From CAZGXM01 sp964529795 (GTDB lineage: Bacteria; Bacillota; JADQBR01), in contig CAZGXM010000018.1 of the NCBI GenBank assembly GCA_964529795.1, forward strand, positions 1 through 39,379: a stretch of DNA of 39,379 nt, given 5' to 3'. The notes under the pieces are model-generated. The model was not told the origin of the DNA. It did not search any database and saw nothing but the letters and a program-made list of their open reading frames with translations. This document shows, in pieces, positions 16,826 to 24,594 of the stretch. The stretch's first letter is position 1, and every line of letters begins with the position of its first letter. The translations under genes were made by a program, and so were the position numbers.

Positions 16826-18073
16826 TTACAACTCCCAGCTTTGCAAATATTTTACCTGTGCCGGTGTCAAACTGTCAATCTTCAACCCCAATGCCTTTAA
16901 GCGCAGCCGGGCCACCCCGCGGTCAATTTCACCCGGTATCCTGTGTACACCCGGCTGTAATTTGTCACTGTTTTCCAAAATATACTGCAGTGATTTAGCC
17001 TGCAGGGCAAAACTCATGTCCATAATTTCTGCCGGGTGCCCGTCCCCCGCAGCCAGGTTCACTAGTCTGCCTTCAGCCAGCAGGTTGAGTACCCTGCCAT
17101 CCGGCAGCTGGTATTGCCGGACATTATCCCGCACCATTACCACTTTTGTTGCCATTTCTTCAAGGTCCGCCTTTGATATTTCCACATCAAAGTGCCCGGC
17201 GTTGGCCAGAATTGCCTCATTTTTCATCACCTTAAAATGTTCTTCGCGAATTACCGCTTTGTTTCCCGTAACCGTAATAAAATAATCCCCCACCGGTGCC
17301 GCTTCAATCAAGGGCATCACCTGAAACCCGTCCATTAATGCCTCGTTAGCTTTAATTGGGTCCACTTCGCACACTATTACCCGGGCGCCCAACCCCTTGG
17401 CCCGGAGGGCGACGCCCTTGCCGCACCAACCGTAACCGATTACCACCACGCTTTTTCCGGCAACCACCAAGTTAGTGGTGCGGTTGATGCCGTCCCAGAC
17501 CGACTGGCCGGTACCATAACGGTTATCAAACAAGTATTTTGACAAGGCATCATTCACTGCCAGCATGGGAAAAGCGAGAGCACCCTCTTTTTCCATGGCT
17601 TCCAGCCGCAGTACCCCGGTAGTGGTTTCCTCACAACCGCCGCGAACATTGGGCAGCATATCCCGCCGTGTTCCGTGGAGCAGGGACACCAGGTCACCAC
17701 CGTCATCCACAAGCAAATCGGGGTTAAAATCCAGTGCCTTGTTCAAATGTAACTGGTATTCTTCACTGCTGGCGCCATACCAGGCATACGCTTTCAGCCC
17801 TTCTTTTACCAGGGCTGCTACCACGTCGTCCTGCGTGGAAAGCGGGTTTGACGCTACCACTGCCACCTGCGCTCCGCCCCGCTTCAAGGTTAGAGCCAAA
17901 TAGCCCGTCTTTGCTTCCAAATGTAGACAAACCACAATTTTTTTATCTTTAAAAGGTTTGCCTCTTTCCAATTCTTCTCCCATCCAGGACAACACAGGCA
18001 TATGACTGCCTGCCCACTGAATTTTTTTCATCCCCCGGGGTGCCAGGTTAATGTCTCTAATCATTGATTCCAC
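16826..18073 (-). CDS. ahcY: adenosylhomocysteinase (S-adenosylhomocysteine hydrolase family)
   Basis: 415 residues, the short archaeal/thermophile-like length. It cleaves S-adenosylhomocysteine, the by-product of methyl transfer, to homocysteine and adenosine using tightly bound NAD. Visible segments are the substrate domain (CLHLEAKTGYL, DDGGDLVSLLHG, GGCEETTTGV), the Rossmann signature VVIGYGWCGKGVA, and NAGHFDVEI. The C terminus is the truncated type without the KYY tail of eukaryotic enzymes. Some enzymes of this short type prefer S-inosylhomocysteine, so the exact purine is uncertain. The GTG start has GGAGG ten bases upstream; an ATG three codons later is possible. It lies upstream of the propionate regulator but is probably a separate unit. 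Confidence 0.93.
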   Translation of the reverse strand: MESMIRDINLAPRGMKKIQWAGSHMPVLSWMGEELERGKPFKDKKIVVCLHLEAKTGYLALTLKRGGAQVAVVASNPLSTQDDVVAALVKEGLKAYAWYGASSEEYQLHLNKALDFNPDLLVDDGGDLVSLLHGTRRDMLPNVRGGCEETTTGVLRLEAMEKEGALAFPMLAVNDALSKYLFDNRYGTGQSVWDGINRTTNLVVAGKSVVVIGYGWCGKGVALRAKGLGARVIVCEVDPIKANEALMDGFQVMPLIEAAPVGDYFITVTGNKAVIREEHFKVMKNEAILANAGHFDVEISKADLEEMATKVVMVRDNVRQYQLPDGRVLNLLAEGRLVNLAAGDGHPAEIMDMSFALQAKSLQYILENSDKLQPGVHRIPGEIDRGVARLRLKALGLKIDSLTPAQVKYLQSWEL

Positions 18074-18136
18074 CGTTACGTTTCCTCCTTTGCATAATCT
18101 TTCGGCTTGCTCTTTAAAGCATAGAGTTGAAATAAT

Positions 18137-18976
18137 TTATTCCAGGCTGTGTGTGGCCAACTGCAAGGCAATCCGCTTGACCTGCTGCCCCGTCAGTTGG
18201 TCCTTCAAGTCTTCGTTGGTAATAAAATCAATCAGTTTATCCTTTTTTATAACCGCCAACCGAGCGTCTTCTCCTTCAATAATTGTCTTGGGGTGGGCCA
18301 TCACCACCGTCGAGAAAATGGGTATCCGCCAGCCGCTGAAGTTATTTCGAAAAAATTCCCTGAGCACCTTTTCATGCCTTTGTATTTGGTGTAACGGGCT
18401 GTCCATGCCCTCTTTCAACACATTGTTTTGCATTGCCTTGATAATTGTCCATTCTCCCTCAGGAGAAATCACCACCATACCGTTAATGGTTTTAGTCTCC
18501 AGATGAAAGACACCCTTGGGACCGATTACCAGGTGGTCGAACTGCTGGGACTGATATTTCTTGCTGGGCAACTGGATATTATTTATCACTATGTAGGATT
18601 TGGGCAGCCAGCTGAGATGATGAGCAACCGCCTTTTCGCCGCGGATACCCGCCTCCAGCATGTTTTTTTTCCGCCGCAATGCTTTAATATCATGTATTAA
18701 CTGGCGGCGGATTTCTTCTTTATTGGGTTGATAGAGTACCAAATAGGCACAGGTAATTAGCAAGGAAAAAAAGAGAGCACCGGTGATGCCGGAGGTGAAA
18801 GTTATTAAGCCGTTGGATATCACTACCAGGAAAATAAAGGCAACGGTGGTCGGGATGGCAACAATGATGTAAATGAAGGGGAAATTCGCTTGGTGATCTA
18901 ATTTTTCCAATTCCTGCCGGTAATAGTCTATCTTCTCTTCAATTTTGGCCACCTGGTCATATCCAAATTGTGACAT
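18137..18976 (-). CDS. membrane-anchored NERD-domain protein
   Basis: 279 residues. A short N-terminal coiled-coil region (VAKIEEKIDYYRQELEKLDH) is followed by two membrane helices (about 33-82) and a basic linker (RRQLIHDIKALRRKKNML). A NERD (nuclease-related) domain starts at GIRGEKAVAHHLSWLP, with the conserved FDHLVIGPKGVFHLETKT near residue 165. The E-x-K-like core matches PD-(D/E)xK-type NERD folds. Cellular role is unknown; NERD proteins have been proposed to act on nucleic acids, and the membrane anchor would place the domain at the inner face. The start is an ATG with only a distant GGGGTG upstream. Confidence 0.8.
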   Translation of the reverse strand: MSQFGYDQVAKIEEKIDYYRQELEKLDHQANFPFIYIIVAIPTTVAFIFLVVISNGLITFTSGITGALFFSLLITCAYLVLYQPNKEEIRRQLIHDIKALRRKKNMLEAGIRGEKAVAHHLSWLPKSYIVINNIQLPSKKYQSQQFDHLVIGPKGVFHLETKTINGMVVISPEGEWTIIKAMQNNVLKEGMDSPLHQIQRHEKVLREFFRNNFSGWRIPIFSTVVMAHPKTIIEGEDARLAVIKKDKLIDFITNEDLKDQLTGQQVKRIALQLATHSLE

Positions 18977-19042
18977 TTGGCTAATGTCACCCCTGTCAGG
19001 AAGTTTACAAGAATATCCGCAAAGTAAAAGTTGTTAATCCGC

Positions 19043-19648
19043 TTAATCAAAAACGGAATTTTTTAGTTTTGCCACAGTTAAACCTGCCAGAAATGCGTAA
19101 TCTTCGGTGGGAAGATACCCGGGAGCGGATTTGTCAAAGAGAATATTGGCGGATGCGGGAAACTCTTCGTCACCTTTCCAGAGCACCACGGTAACCGGTA
19201 CTTTGGGAAAAGCCATAAGCGTGTAACTGATGTCACCGGCATCTATAGGCCGACCACCCAGCTTCTCCGCCGCTTTCCGGAAAACCTGCGGTCGATTGCC
19301 GAAAAACTGCAGAAACGGTCTGATAGAGCGGTTGGTAAAAGGCATTTTGTAAATCTCGCCGCCTGGCAATTCTTTAAAAGAAATGAACTGGTTGGCCAAA
19401 GCCCGGCCGGAAGCGGTAATCAAATAATGTAAAATGAGAATTTTTTCCACTATGGGTATTTCCTTACTATTAATAAATGTGGCATCGGGGTGGGATATGC
19501 AAACCTGGCAGTTGAAATATCTTAACTTGAAGCAGCCGTCCGTCTGTACATACTCGCTTCCGGTACGCCGGGCGGTTTCCAAAGGGTCCAGAGATCTGAA
19601 TTCTGCCACAGCTTTGTTCAAGGTTACGTCCAAATTAAATTCCGCCAT
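19043..19648 (-). CDS. DUF3786 domain protein
   Basis: 201 residues whose body I recognise as DUF3786, a domain frequent in anaerobes with corrinoid or C1 metabolism. Recognisable parts are a GCFKLRYFNCQVCISHPDATF segment with two cysteines near residue 55, EKILILHYLITASG, and the ending FPKVPVTVVLWKGDEEFPASANILFD. The function is not established. The longest frame starts at 19711, but GGGGGA lies 6 nt before the ATG at 19648, which gives the family-like start MAEFNLDV. It is a single gene on the minus strand, facing away from the tRNA gene. Confidence 0.8.
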   Translation of the reverse strand: MAEFNLDVTLNKAVAEFRSLDPLETARRTGSEYVQTDGCFKLRYFNCQVCISHPDATFINSKEIPIVEKILILHYLITASGRALANQFISFKELPGGEIYKMPFTNRSIRPFLQFFGNRPQVFRKAAEKLGGRPIDAGDISYTLMAFPKVPVTVVLWKGDEEFPASANILFDKSAPGYLPTEDYAFLAGLTVAKLKNSVFD

Positions 19649-19758
19649 AGAAATCCCCCGTTTTCCAGTGTGTTGATTTCCCAAAAACATACTCACACAA
19701 AAGTATACCATAACATAAAAAAAATTCCTTATAAAAGGCTTTGCTTGAATGATTATCT

Positions 19759-19787
19759 TTGACTTTTCTGTTACAGTACGCTATAAT
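19759..19787 (+). promoter_or_regulatory. sigma-A promoter of the tRNA-Arg gene
   Basis: TTGACT at 19759-19764, a 17-nt spacer, then a perfect TATAAT at 19782-19787. Transcription would begin about 5 nt before the mature tRNA 5' end. Confidence 0.9.
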
Positions 19788-19798
19788 ATTTTTTGCTG

Positions 19799-19875
<77 letters not shown>

Positions 19876-19888
19876 TGAACTAAATGCC

Positions 19889-19911
19889 AACCGGCTTAAT
19901 GCCGGTTTTTT
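19889..19911 (+). terminator. intrinsic terminator of the tRNA-Arg gene
   Basis: Perfect 7-bp stem AACCGGC / GCCGGTT with loop TTAAT, running into TTTTTT. It lies 13 nt after the tRNA CCA end. Confidence 0.9.
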
Positions 19912-19924
19912 AATAGAAAAAACA

Positions 19925-20186
19925 CTATACCTGCATCAATTTCTCACCCACAAACAAAAGAATGATACCAAGAACATGCATCACATCCAGTTTAATTTTT
20001 CATTACTTCAACTCCCAAAAATCCGAAATGATCAACGATTGCCGCCATGGTTAGCTGACCGGCTATAATCATGGCCACCCCGCTTCCGGCGCCGATTTTG
20101 GGAAAAATGCTTATCACTACAAAAACAAAGATAGCGCCTAAAAGACCGCCCATAATTAAATATACGTGAATTATCGGTAAAAAAGC
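19925..20186 (-). pseudogene. remnant of a YdcZ/DUF606-type membrane transporter, 5'-truncated and frameshifted
   Basis: Translated on the minus strand from just after the Cys-rich gene's stop, the frame reads a typical second half of a DUF606 (DMT superfamily, YdcZ) unit: GGLLGAIFVF, PKIGAGSGVAMIIAGQL, VDHFGFLGVE. It then stops at MKN-TAA (19992). After a +1 shift in the AAAAA run near 20000 the family C terminus continues as VLGIILLFVGEKLMQV to a TAG at 19925. The N-terminal half is absent: the frame runs back directly into the stop of the 64-residue gene. An ATG at 20153 could make a 53-residue fragment, but a broken gene is the simpler reading. Confidence 0.7.
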
Positions 20187-20381
20187 TTACTTCTTTTTCC
20201 GGTCGCACTTAATCATACCCTGGTAGCACTCCTGACATAAAAAATCCTCACATTCCGGGCACAGGCGCATATCCGGCGGGTGGGCATCCAGGCAGTCATA
20301 GCAATAACTGGTGTCACAGTGCCGGCAGATAACCCCCGGTACATTTTTAGCCTTGCAACGGTCGCAAACGGGAATACGCAT
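20187..20381 (-). CDS. small cysteine-rich (five CxxC) protein, probably metal-binding
   Basis: 64 residues with eleven cysteines. Ten form five CxxC pairs (C6/C9, C19/C22, C27/C30, C41/C44, C49/C52), and C59 is single. His residues at 21 and 34 could add ligands. The spacing looks like two or more zinc-ribbon or RING/B-box-like knuckles. The end is basic (DRKKK). I do not recognise a named family. The ATG has GAGGG six bases upstream. It is followed directly, in frame, by the YdcZ remnant, so its surroundings have been rearranged. Confidence 0.7.
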   Translation of the reverse strand: MRIPVCDRCKAKNVPGVICRHCDTSYCYDCLDAHPPDMRLCPECEDFLCQECYQGMIKCDRKKK

Positions 20382-20528
20382 GGAAAACCCTCTTCCAAAA
20401 GCATAGTTTTAAGTTACTTTATTCGGCACCAAAAGAAAAAGTTCCTGCCAGCCCGGAAGTATTTATGTCTTGCTGCAGTCAGTGTTTATGCTGCCTCGGC
20501 ATTTGGTAATCCTCATGTGGCAATGTAC

Positions 20529-20555
20529 AAAAAAACCAGTTCGCTGGAGAACTGG
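20529..20555 (-). terminator. intrinsic terminator of pduL
   Basis: On the minus strand CCAGTTC, a 6-nt loop and GAACTGG run into seven T residues. It lies 15 nt after the pduL stop. Confidence 0.9.
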
Positions 20556-20569
20556 CGCCAAACTTATTT

Positions 20570-21175
20570 TTAGCCTACAAGATCAAGGGCATCCCGGGTT
20601 TTACCCAAAATTTTCACTTGATTGCCGGTACCCAAAAAAGCGGCATTGGCTTCATCGGTATCTATGTGCATCTCCAGGCGAAAATCCTCATGCACGCGAA
20701 CAATAACGTTGTGGAAACACAGCTCCCGTTCGCCTTTCACGCATACACTGACCCGGTTACCATCTTTGTATCCCAGTTGTTTTGCCTCTTTGGGGGACAT
20801 GTGAATGTGCCGGGCGGCAATAATAACTCCCTCTTCTAAAACAACCGTTCCCGACGGGCCGACCAGCATGCAGCCGGGAGTACCCTCCATGTGCCCCGAT
20901 TCTCTTACCGGAGCCTGTATCCCCAAGCGGAAAGAATCCGTACGGGAAATTTCCACCTGGGTATGTTTTCTGATGGGGCCAAGTACTCGCACACCTGCCA
21001 CAATTCCCTTAGGCCCCACCAAAGAAACGGTTTCCCTGGCGGCATACTGTCCCGGCTGGCCCAAAGCCTTGATTTCAGCCAGTTGGTAGCCCTCGCCAAA
21101 TAATTTTTCCAGATGTTCCTGACTTAAATGGACATGACGGTTTGATACTCCCACAGGTACCGTTGCTGTTCTCAT
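20570..21175 (-). CDS. pduL: phosphate propanoyltransferase / phosphotransacetylase, PduL family
   Basis: 201 residues. PduL enzymes interconvert acyl-CoA (propionyl- or acetyl-CoA) and acyl phosphate, using zinc held by conserved histidines. Both signature His clusters are present: SNRHVHLS at about residues 11-18 and AARHIHMSP at about 120. The tandem-barrel repeats (GPKGIVAGVRVLGPIR, GPSGTVVLEEGVIIA) are recognisable. There is no N-terminal microcompartment-targeting extension and no shell genes nearby, so it is likely free in the cytoplasm. ATG follows GGGAGGGG. It is a single-gene unit with its own terminator. With an acetate/propionate kinase elsewhere it could connect propionate or acetate to the CoA pathway encoded at 3.5-16.6 kb; that link is inference. 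Confidence 0.92.
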   Translation of the reverse strand: MRTATVPVGVSNRHVHLSQEHLEKLFGEGYQLAEIKALGQPGQYAARETVSLVGPKGIVAGVRVLGPIRKHTQVEISRTDSFRLGIQAPVRESGHMEGTPGCMLVGPSGTVVLEEGVIIAARHIHMSPKEAKQLGYKDGNRVSVCVKGERELCFHNVIVRVHEDFRLEMHIDTDEANAAFLGTGNQVKILGKTRDALDLVG

Positions 21176-21254
21176 CGGTTTCCCCTCCCAAAGCCATTAA
21201 CCGCTTACCACGTATTTTCTACCATTCACTGCTGAATTATTACCGTTCGCCCTT

Positions 21255-21283
21255 ATTATACTACCGCGGTTGACAGCCTGCAA
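21255..21283 (-). promoter_or_regulatory. likely sigma-A promoter of pduL
   Basis: On the minus strand TTGCAG, a 17-nt spacer, then a perfect TATAAT. The -35 matches consensus at only its first three bases. The leader to the pduL ATG would be about 73 nt. Confidence 0.5.
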
Positions 21284-21321
21284 GGGAAGGGGAATAAGTT
21301 CTAAAATATAAAATTTTCGCC

Positions 21322-21339
21322 GTTTACACAGTTTACACA
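21322..21339. repeat. tandem 9-bp direct repeat GTTTACACA x2
   Basis: Two exact head-to-tail copies, GTTTACACA at 21322-21330 and 21331-21339. They lie about 40-55 bp upstream of the pduL -35 element, where an activator could bind. Confidence 0.45.
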
Positions 21340-21480
21340 CAAATTCAAATATTTAAATTTTCTGTTTCCTGTGTTACACATCTTTCGCATGCTCAACGTA
21401 CACACCAGTATGCCTCCTGCGCTTCGCCTGCGCGCCTTGGAATTCTTGCTTCTTGCATAAGCTCCTTTTCGGGCACGCTC

Positions 21481-22218
21481 TTAAAGGAGATTATTTAAAT
21501 CAGCCAAAACCTGGCCGCTGCCTTCCCGAAAAATCACGGCCGCCTGCTCGTCATATGCAGTGGCAGTCCGATTGATGATAATCAATTGCCGGACCAATTG
21601 GGGCAAGGTGGCCACGGGATACACCTTTAAACTGGTCCCGACCACTAGCAGCAGGTCACAGCCGGCAAGTACCTTGGTAGCTTTGAAAAAATCATCTGAC
21701 ATCGGGTCTTCAAACAGCACCACATCCGGGCGTAGCACTCCTGGACACTTTGCACATTTTGGCGGGTTAATGCCGTCATCCAACTGGCGGGTCACTTCGC
21801 CAAACGGTACCTTCGCACCGCATTCAATACAGCGAGCCGTACGCAGGTGGCCATGTACCTCCAAAACACTCTTGGAACCGGCGGCATGATGCAGGCCGTC
21901 TATATTTTGCGTAACAATACCCAGGATAACTTTTTTATCCTCAAGCGCTTTGAGGGCGTGATGACCGGCATTGGGTTTTGCCAGGGCAAACTCACGCCAG
22001 TGTTTGATAGTCGTATTATAAAATTCTGCGGGATTCTTTCTCAGGGCGCTGGCAGATGCAGTTTTTAAAGGATTAACTTTCTCCCACAGCCCGGTCCCGG
22101 GACTGCGGTAATCAGGAATACCGCTTTCGGTACTGATACCCGCCCCGGTAAGCGCAAATGCCCTCCGGGCCTGTAACAACAGGTCGGCAGCACGTTCAAG
22201 CCTTTGTTGATAATCCAT
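21481..22218 (-). CDS. Sir2-family NAD-dependent protein deacylase
   Basis: 245 residues. It removes acyl groups from lysines using NAD, releasing nicotinamide and O-acyl-ADP-ribose. The motifs are all present: GAGISTESGIPDYRS (NAD binding), TQNIDGLHHAAGS, catalytic His in EVHGHLR, a C-x2-C ... C-x2-C zinc site (RCIECG, KCAKCPG), RPDVVLFED, and VVGTSLKVYP. I start at the ATG with GGAGG six bases upstream; 14 further upstream codons lack a ribosome site. In enterobacteria the homologue CobB activates acetyl- and propionyl-CoA synthetases, so its place next to pduL is suggestive but not proof of a functional link. Confidence 0.93.
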   Translation of the reverse strand: MDYQQRLERAADLLLQARRAFALTGAGISTESGIPDYRSPGTGLWEKVNPLKTASASALRKNPAEFYNTTIKHWREFALAKPNAGHHALKALEDKKVILGIVTQNIDGLHHAAGSKSVLEVHGHLRTARCIECGAKVPFGEVTRQLDDGINPPKCAKCPGVLRPDVVLFEDPMSDDFFKATKVLAGCDLLLVVGTSLKVYPVATLPQLVRQLIIINRTATAYDEQAAVIFREGSGQVLADLNNLL

Positions 22219-22306
22219 AATTACCCTCCAATGACTAGAGTTGTCAGATGAATTCGCCAAATTCCATTAAACTTCCTGCCCAATTGTGCTAAAATAGGTC
22301 ATCAAT

Positions 22307-24322
22307 TTAAAAATTTCCCAGCCTTTTTAACAGTTTGGAAAAAAAGTTCTCCCTTTTCAGTTCCGGAAGACCGGCAGCGCCACGGTCCGGCCATTTCCAG
22401 GCAGGCCCGTGAGTGGTATCCCAGCGTTGCGGTTCCGTCCCTTTGATAAAACTCATGGTCTGTACGCGGGGGCAGTACTCCGTTGCCCTTAAACCGGTGT
22501 CCAGGCAGATATCCACCCTGACAATATCCTCAGGCACCGCAAAAGTTTTGACAGGCTTATCCTTTAAAGCTTTAGCCATAAAAATGGCCCAAATCGGTCC
22601 GGCAATCCTGCCGCCGGGCAGCCAAATGGAACGGCCCTGGTCGTCAAAACCTACATATACGGCAGTGGAAAGTTGGGGTGTGAAGCCTGCAAACCAGGCA
22701 TCCCTGTACTTGTCCGTTGTCCCCGTCTTCCCTGCCGCCGGCCGTGTAAAATACTGTCTCAGGCCGGCTGCAGTGCCGCCCGGCTGAAGTACGCTTTCCA
22801 TCATGTTGGTGACCAGGTAGGCTGTGTTTTTGGAGAGGACCACAGTCCTTTTCGGTTTGTTTTCCAGTATTACGCGGCCCCTTTCGTCCACCACCTTGGT
22901 TATAAAAATAGGCTCTGTTTTAATTCCCTGGTTGGCCAGGGTGGCATAGCCCCGGGCCATTTCCAGGGGCGTTACGCCGATGGAACCTAAAGCCAGGGAT
23001 AAATATGGCTTTAATTCCGTAGTTATACCCATTTCTCCGGCCATTTTCACCAGGGCGCCAGGGCCTAACAGGTAGTTTAACCTGACCGCCACCACATTGT
23101 CCGAACGCTGCAAGGCCTCAAGTAAGGTAAAATCCCGGTAATGGTAGGGATTGTCACCGTAGTCCTCAGGCTTGTAGACATCCCCGCTGGGCAGAGGGTA
23201 CTGCACCGGTTCGCAGCGTATGCTACTTGCCTGGGTGTACCCCCGTTCCATAGCAGCAGTATATAAGAATGGTTTCATTGCCGAACCCGGCTGCCGCCTG
23301 GCCTGGGTGGCGCGGTTAAACTGGCTTTTCTGAAAATCCCGTCCACCTACCAAGGCTTTTACATAGCCCGTTCCCGGTTCAATGGCAACAAGCGCTGCCT
23401 GCAGCGCCGGGTCCTGTGTGGACAGTACTTCAGCCACCGCCTGTCCGGCCGCCTGCTGCATTTCCAAATCCAAGGTGGTATGGACTTTCAAGCCGCCACG
23501 ATAGATTGTCTCTTCCGGCAGTTTGGCCGCTAATTGCCGGATTACTTCTTGGACAAAATAGGGCGCCTTTTTTTTCACCTTTAGTGAAGCCAGTTTCAAT
23601 GGTTTTGCCTTTGCCTTCTCCGCCTGGTCCGCGGAAATAAAGTTTAATTCTGTCATTTTGTCCAGCACAAAATTCCGCCGTCTTTTGACCACCTCAGGCC
23701 TTTCATAAGGATCATAATAACTGGGTGCCCTGGGCAAAGCCGCCAGGGTAGCACTTTCCCAGAGTGTCAAATCTCTGGCATGCTTGCCAAAGTACCGCCG
23801 GGAAGCCACTTCCACCCCGTAAGCGCCCTTGCCAAAGTATACCAAGTTGAGATACATATTAAGAATCTCTGTTTTTGTATAAGTGCGTTCCAGTTTGACG
23901 GTTAAAAAAGCTTCCTTGATTTTCCGGGTAAGGGTACGCTGCCGGGTTAGATATAAGTTTTTTGCCAGCTGCTGGGTAAGGGTACTGCCGCCTTCCACCA
24001 CGTCCCAGGCCCGGATGTTGCGGTACAATGCCCGGGCAAGACCATAAAAGTCAAAACCGTGGTGGCGGTAGAACCGCTCGTCCTCCACCGCCACCAGCGC
24101 CTGGCGCATCAACGAGGGTATCTCATCGCCCGGGATGACAATGCGGTTTTCTGCAAACAACCAGTCAATTATTTTACCGCCGCTGTCCAAAATCACGGTA
24201 GTTTCAGGTATATCAGGCTTGGGCAGCGGCCCGGTCAAACTACAGCCCGCTGCAGCAGCGGCAATGGTGGTTAACAGCAATACCCCATGTAGGGTCAACA
24301 AGCTCCGCCTGGATAGTTTCAC
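22307..24322 (-). CDS. class A penicillin-binding protein (glycosyltransferase-transpeptidase)
   Basis: 671 residues, a PBP1A-like cell wall synthase. The GT51 domain (about 60-230) shows VAVEDERFYRHHGFD and GGSTLTQQLAKNLYL. The transpeptidase domain (about 310-580) has SxxK in GSAMKPF, SDN in QRSDNVVAV and KTG in AAGKTGTTD. It polymerises lipid II and cross-links peptide stems outside the membrane. The N-terminal hydrophobic segment ends TIAAAAAGCSLTG, resembling a lipobox (AAGC) rather than a plain anchor. GTG at 24322 has GGAGG seven bases upstream; the ATG ten codons earlier has none. The C terminus is short, without the usual Pro-rich tail. Confidence 0.94.
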   Translation of the reverse strand: MKLSRRSLLTLHGVLLLTTIAAAAAGCSLTGPLPKPDIPETTVILDSGGKIIDWLFAENRIVIPGDEIPSLMRQALVAVEDERFYRHHGFDFYGLARALYRNIRAWDVVEGGSTLTQQLAKNLYLTRQRTLTRKIKEAFLTVKLERTYTKTEILNMYLNLVYFGKGAYGVEVASRRYFGKHARDLTLWESATLAALPRAPSYYDPYERPEVVKRRRNFVLDKMTELNFISADQAEKAKAKPLKLASLKVKKKAPYFVQEVIRQLAAKLPEETIYRGGLKVHTTLDLEMQQAAGQAVAEVLSTQDPALQAALVAIEPGTGYVKALVGGRDFQKSQFNRATQARRQPGSAMKPFLYTAAMERGYTQASSIRCEPVQYPLPSGDVYKPEDYGDNPYHYRDFTLLEALQRSDNVVAVRLNYLLGPGALVKMAGEMGITTELKPYLSLALGSIGVTPLEMARGYATLANQGIKTEPIFITKVVDERGRVILENKPKRTVVLSKNTAYLVTNMMESVLQPGGTAAGLRQYFTRPAAGKTGTTDKYRDAWFAGFTPQLSTAVYVGFDDQGRSIWLPGGRIAGPIWAIFMAKALKDKPVKTFAVPEDIVRVDICLDTGLRATEYCPRVQTMSFIKGTEPQRWDTTHGPAWKWPDRGAAGLPELKRENFFSKLLKRLGNF

Positions 24323-24423
24323 CGGAAATCCTCCTGTCCTCAACCGGCTCATCTTTAACTAACCAAGTAGTATTCCCGACCGCCCTGCTTTTTAACCCGG
24401 CACGGCAGGCTGCTTGGCAATAC

Positions 24424-24567
24424 TTATTGCTTGTTCTTGAGGCATTTTCCGCAACCGGTGCAGTCACCACCATGAACCAACAGCAAGTTACACCGGGGGC
24501 AGCGTTGATTTTTATCCGGGTCAACCTTGAAACCGCACTGAGGGCAGATTATCCTTTTTTCACTCAA
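24424..24567 (-). CDS. small zinc-ribbon protein (47 aa) at the end of the feo operon
   Basis: A short frame of 47 residues. It begins (M)SEKRIICPQCGFKV, continues with RCPRCNLLL and ends DCTGCGKCLKNKQ. Four pairs or near-pairs of Cys (CPQC, CPRC, CTGC, GKC) suggest one zinc ribbon plus a CxxCxxC tail. The TTG start has AAAGGGGG eight bases upstream, and the gene lies 27 nt after feoB on the same strand. Small Cys-rich proteins are common beside feoB, but this one lacks a membrane segment, so it is not the usual FeoB-associated Cys-rich membrane protein. Role unknown. Confidence 0.7.
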   Translation of the reverse strand: MSEKRIICPQCGFKVDPDKNQRCPRCNLLLVHGGDCTGCGKCLKNKQ

Positions 24568-24594
24568 GGGAAAAACCCCCTTTACCGGCCAGGT

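Larger units (their letters stand above)
21176..21480. other. 305-bp intergenic region between the Sir2 gene and pduL
   Basis: No gene is visible. It holds the likely pduL promoter (21255-21283), a tandem 9-bp repeat (21322-21339), an AT-rich block around 21300-21365, and a short GC-rich inverted GCGC near 21420. The stretch next to the Sir2 stop shows no intrinsic terminator. Confidence 0.6.

Noticed and set aside
20000..20186. Integration site or mobile element beside tRNA-Arg
   Set aside because: No direct repeat of the tRNA 3' end, integrase or transposase is visible; the remnant is a transporter fragment only.
21270..21298. TTGACA plus AATAAG on the plus strand as a promoter
   Set aside because: The -35 is perfect but the -10 is poor, and no plus-strand gene follows. 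The minus-strand TATAAT for pduL explains this region better.
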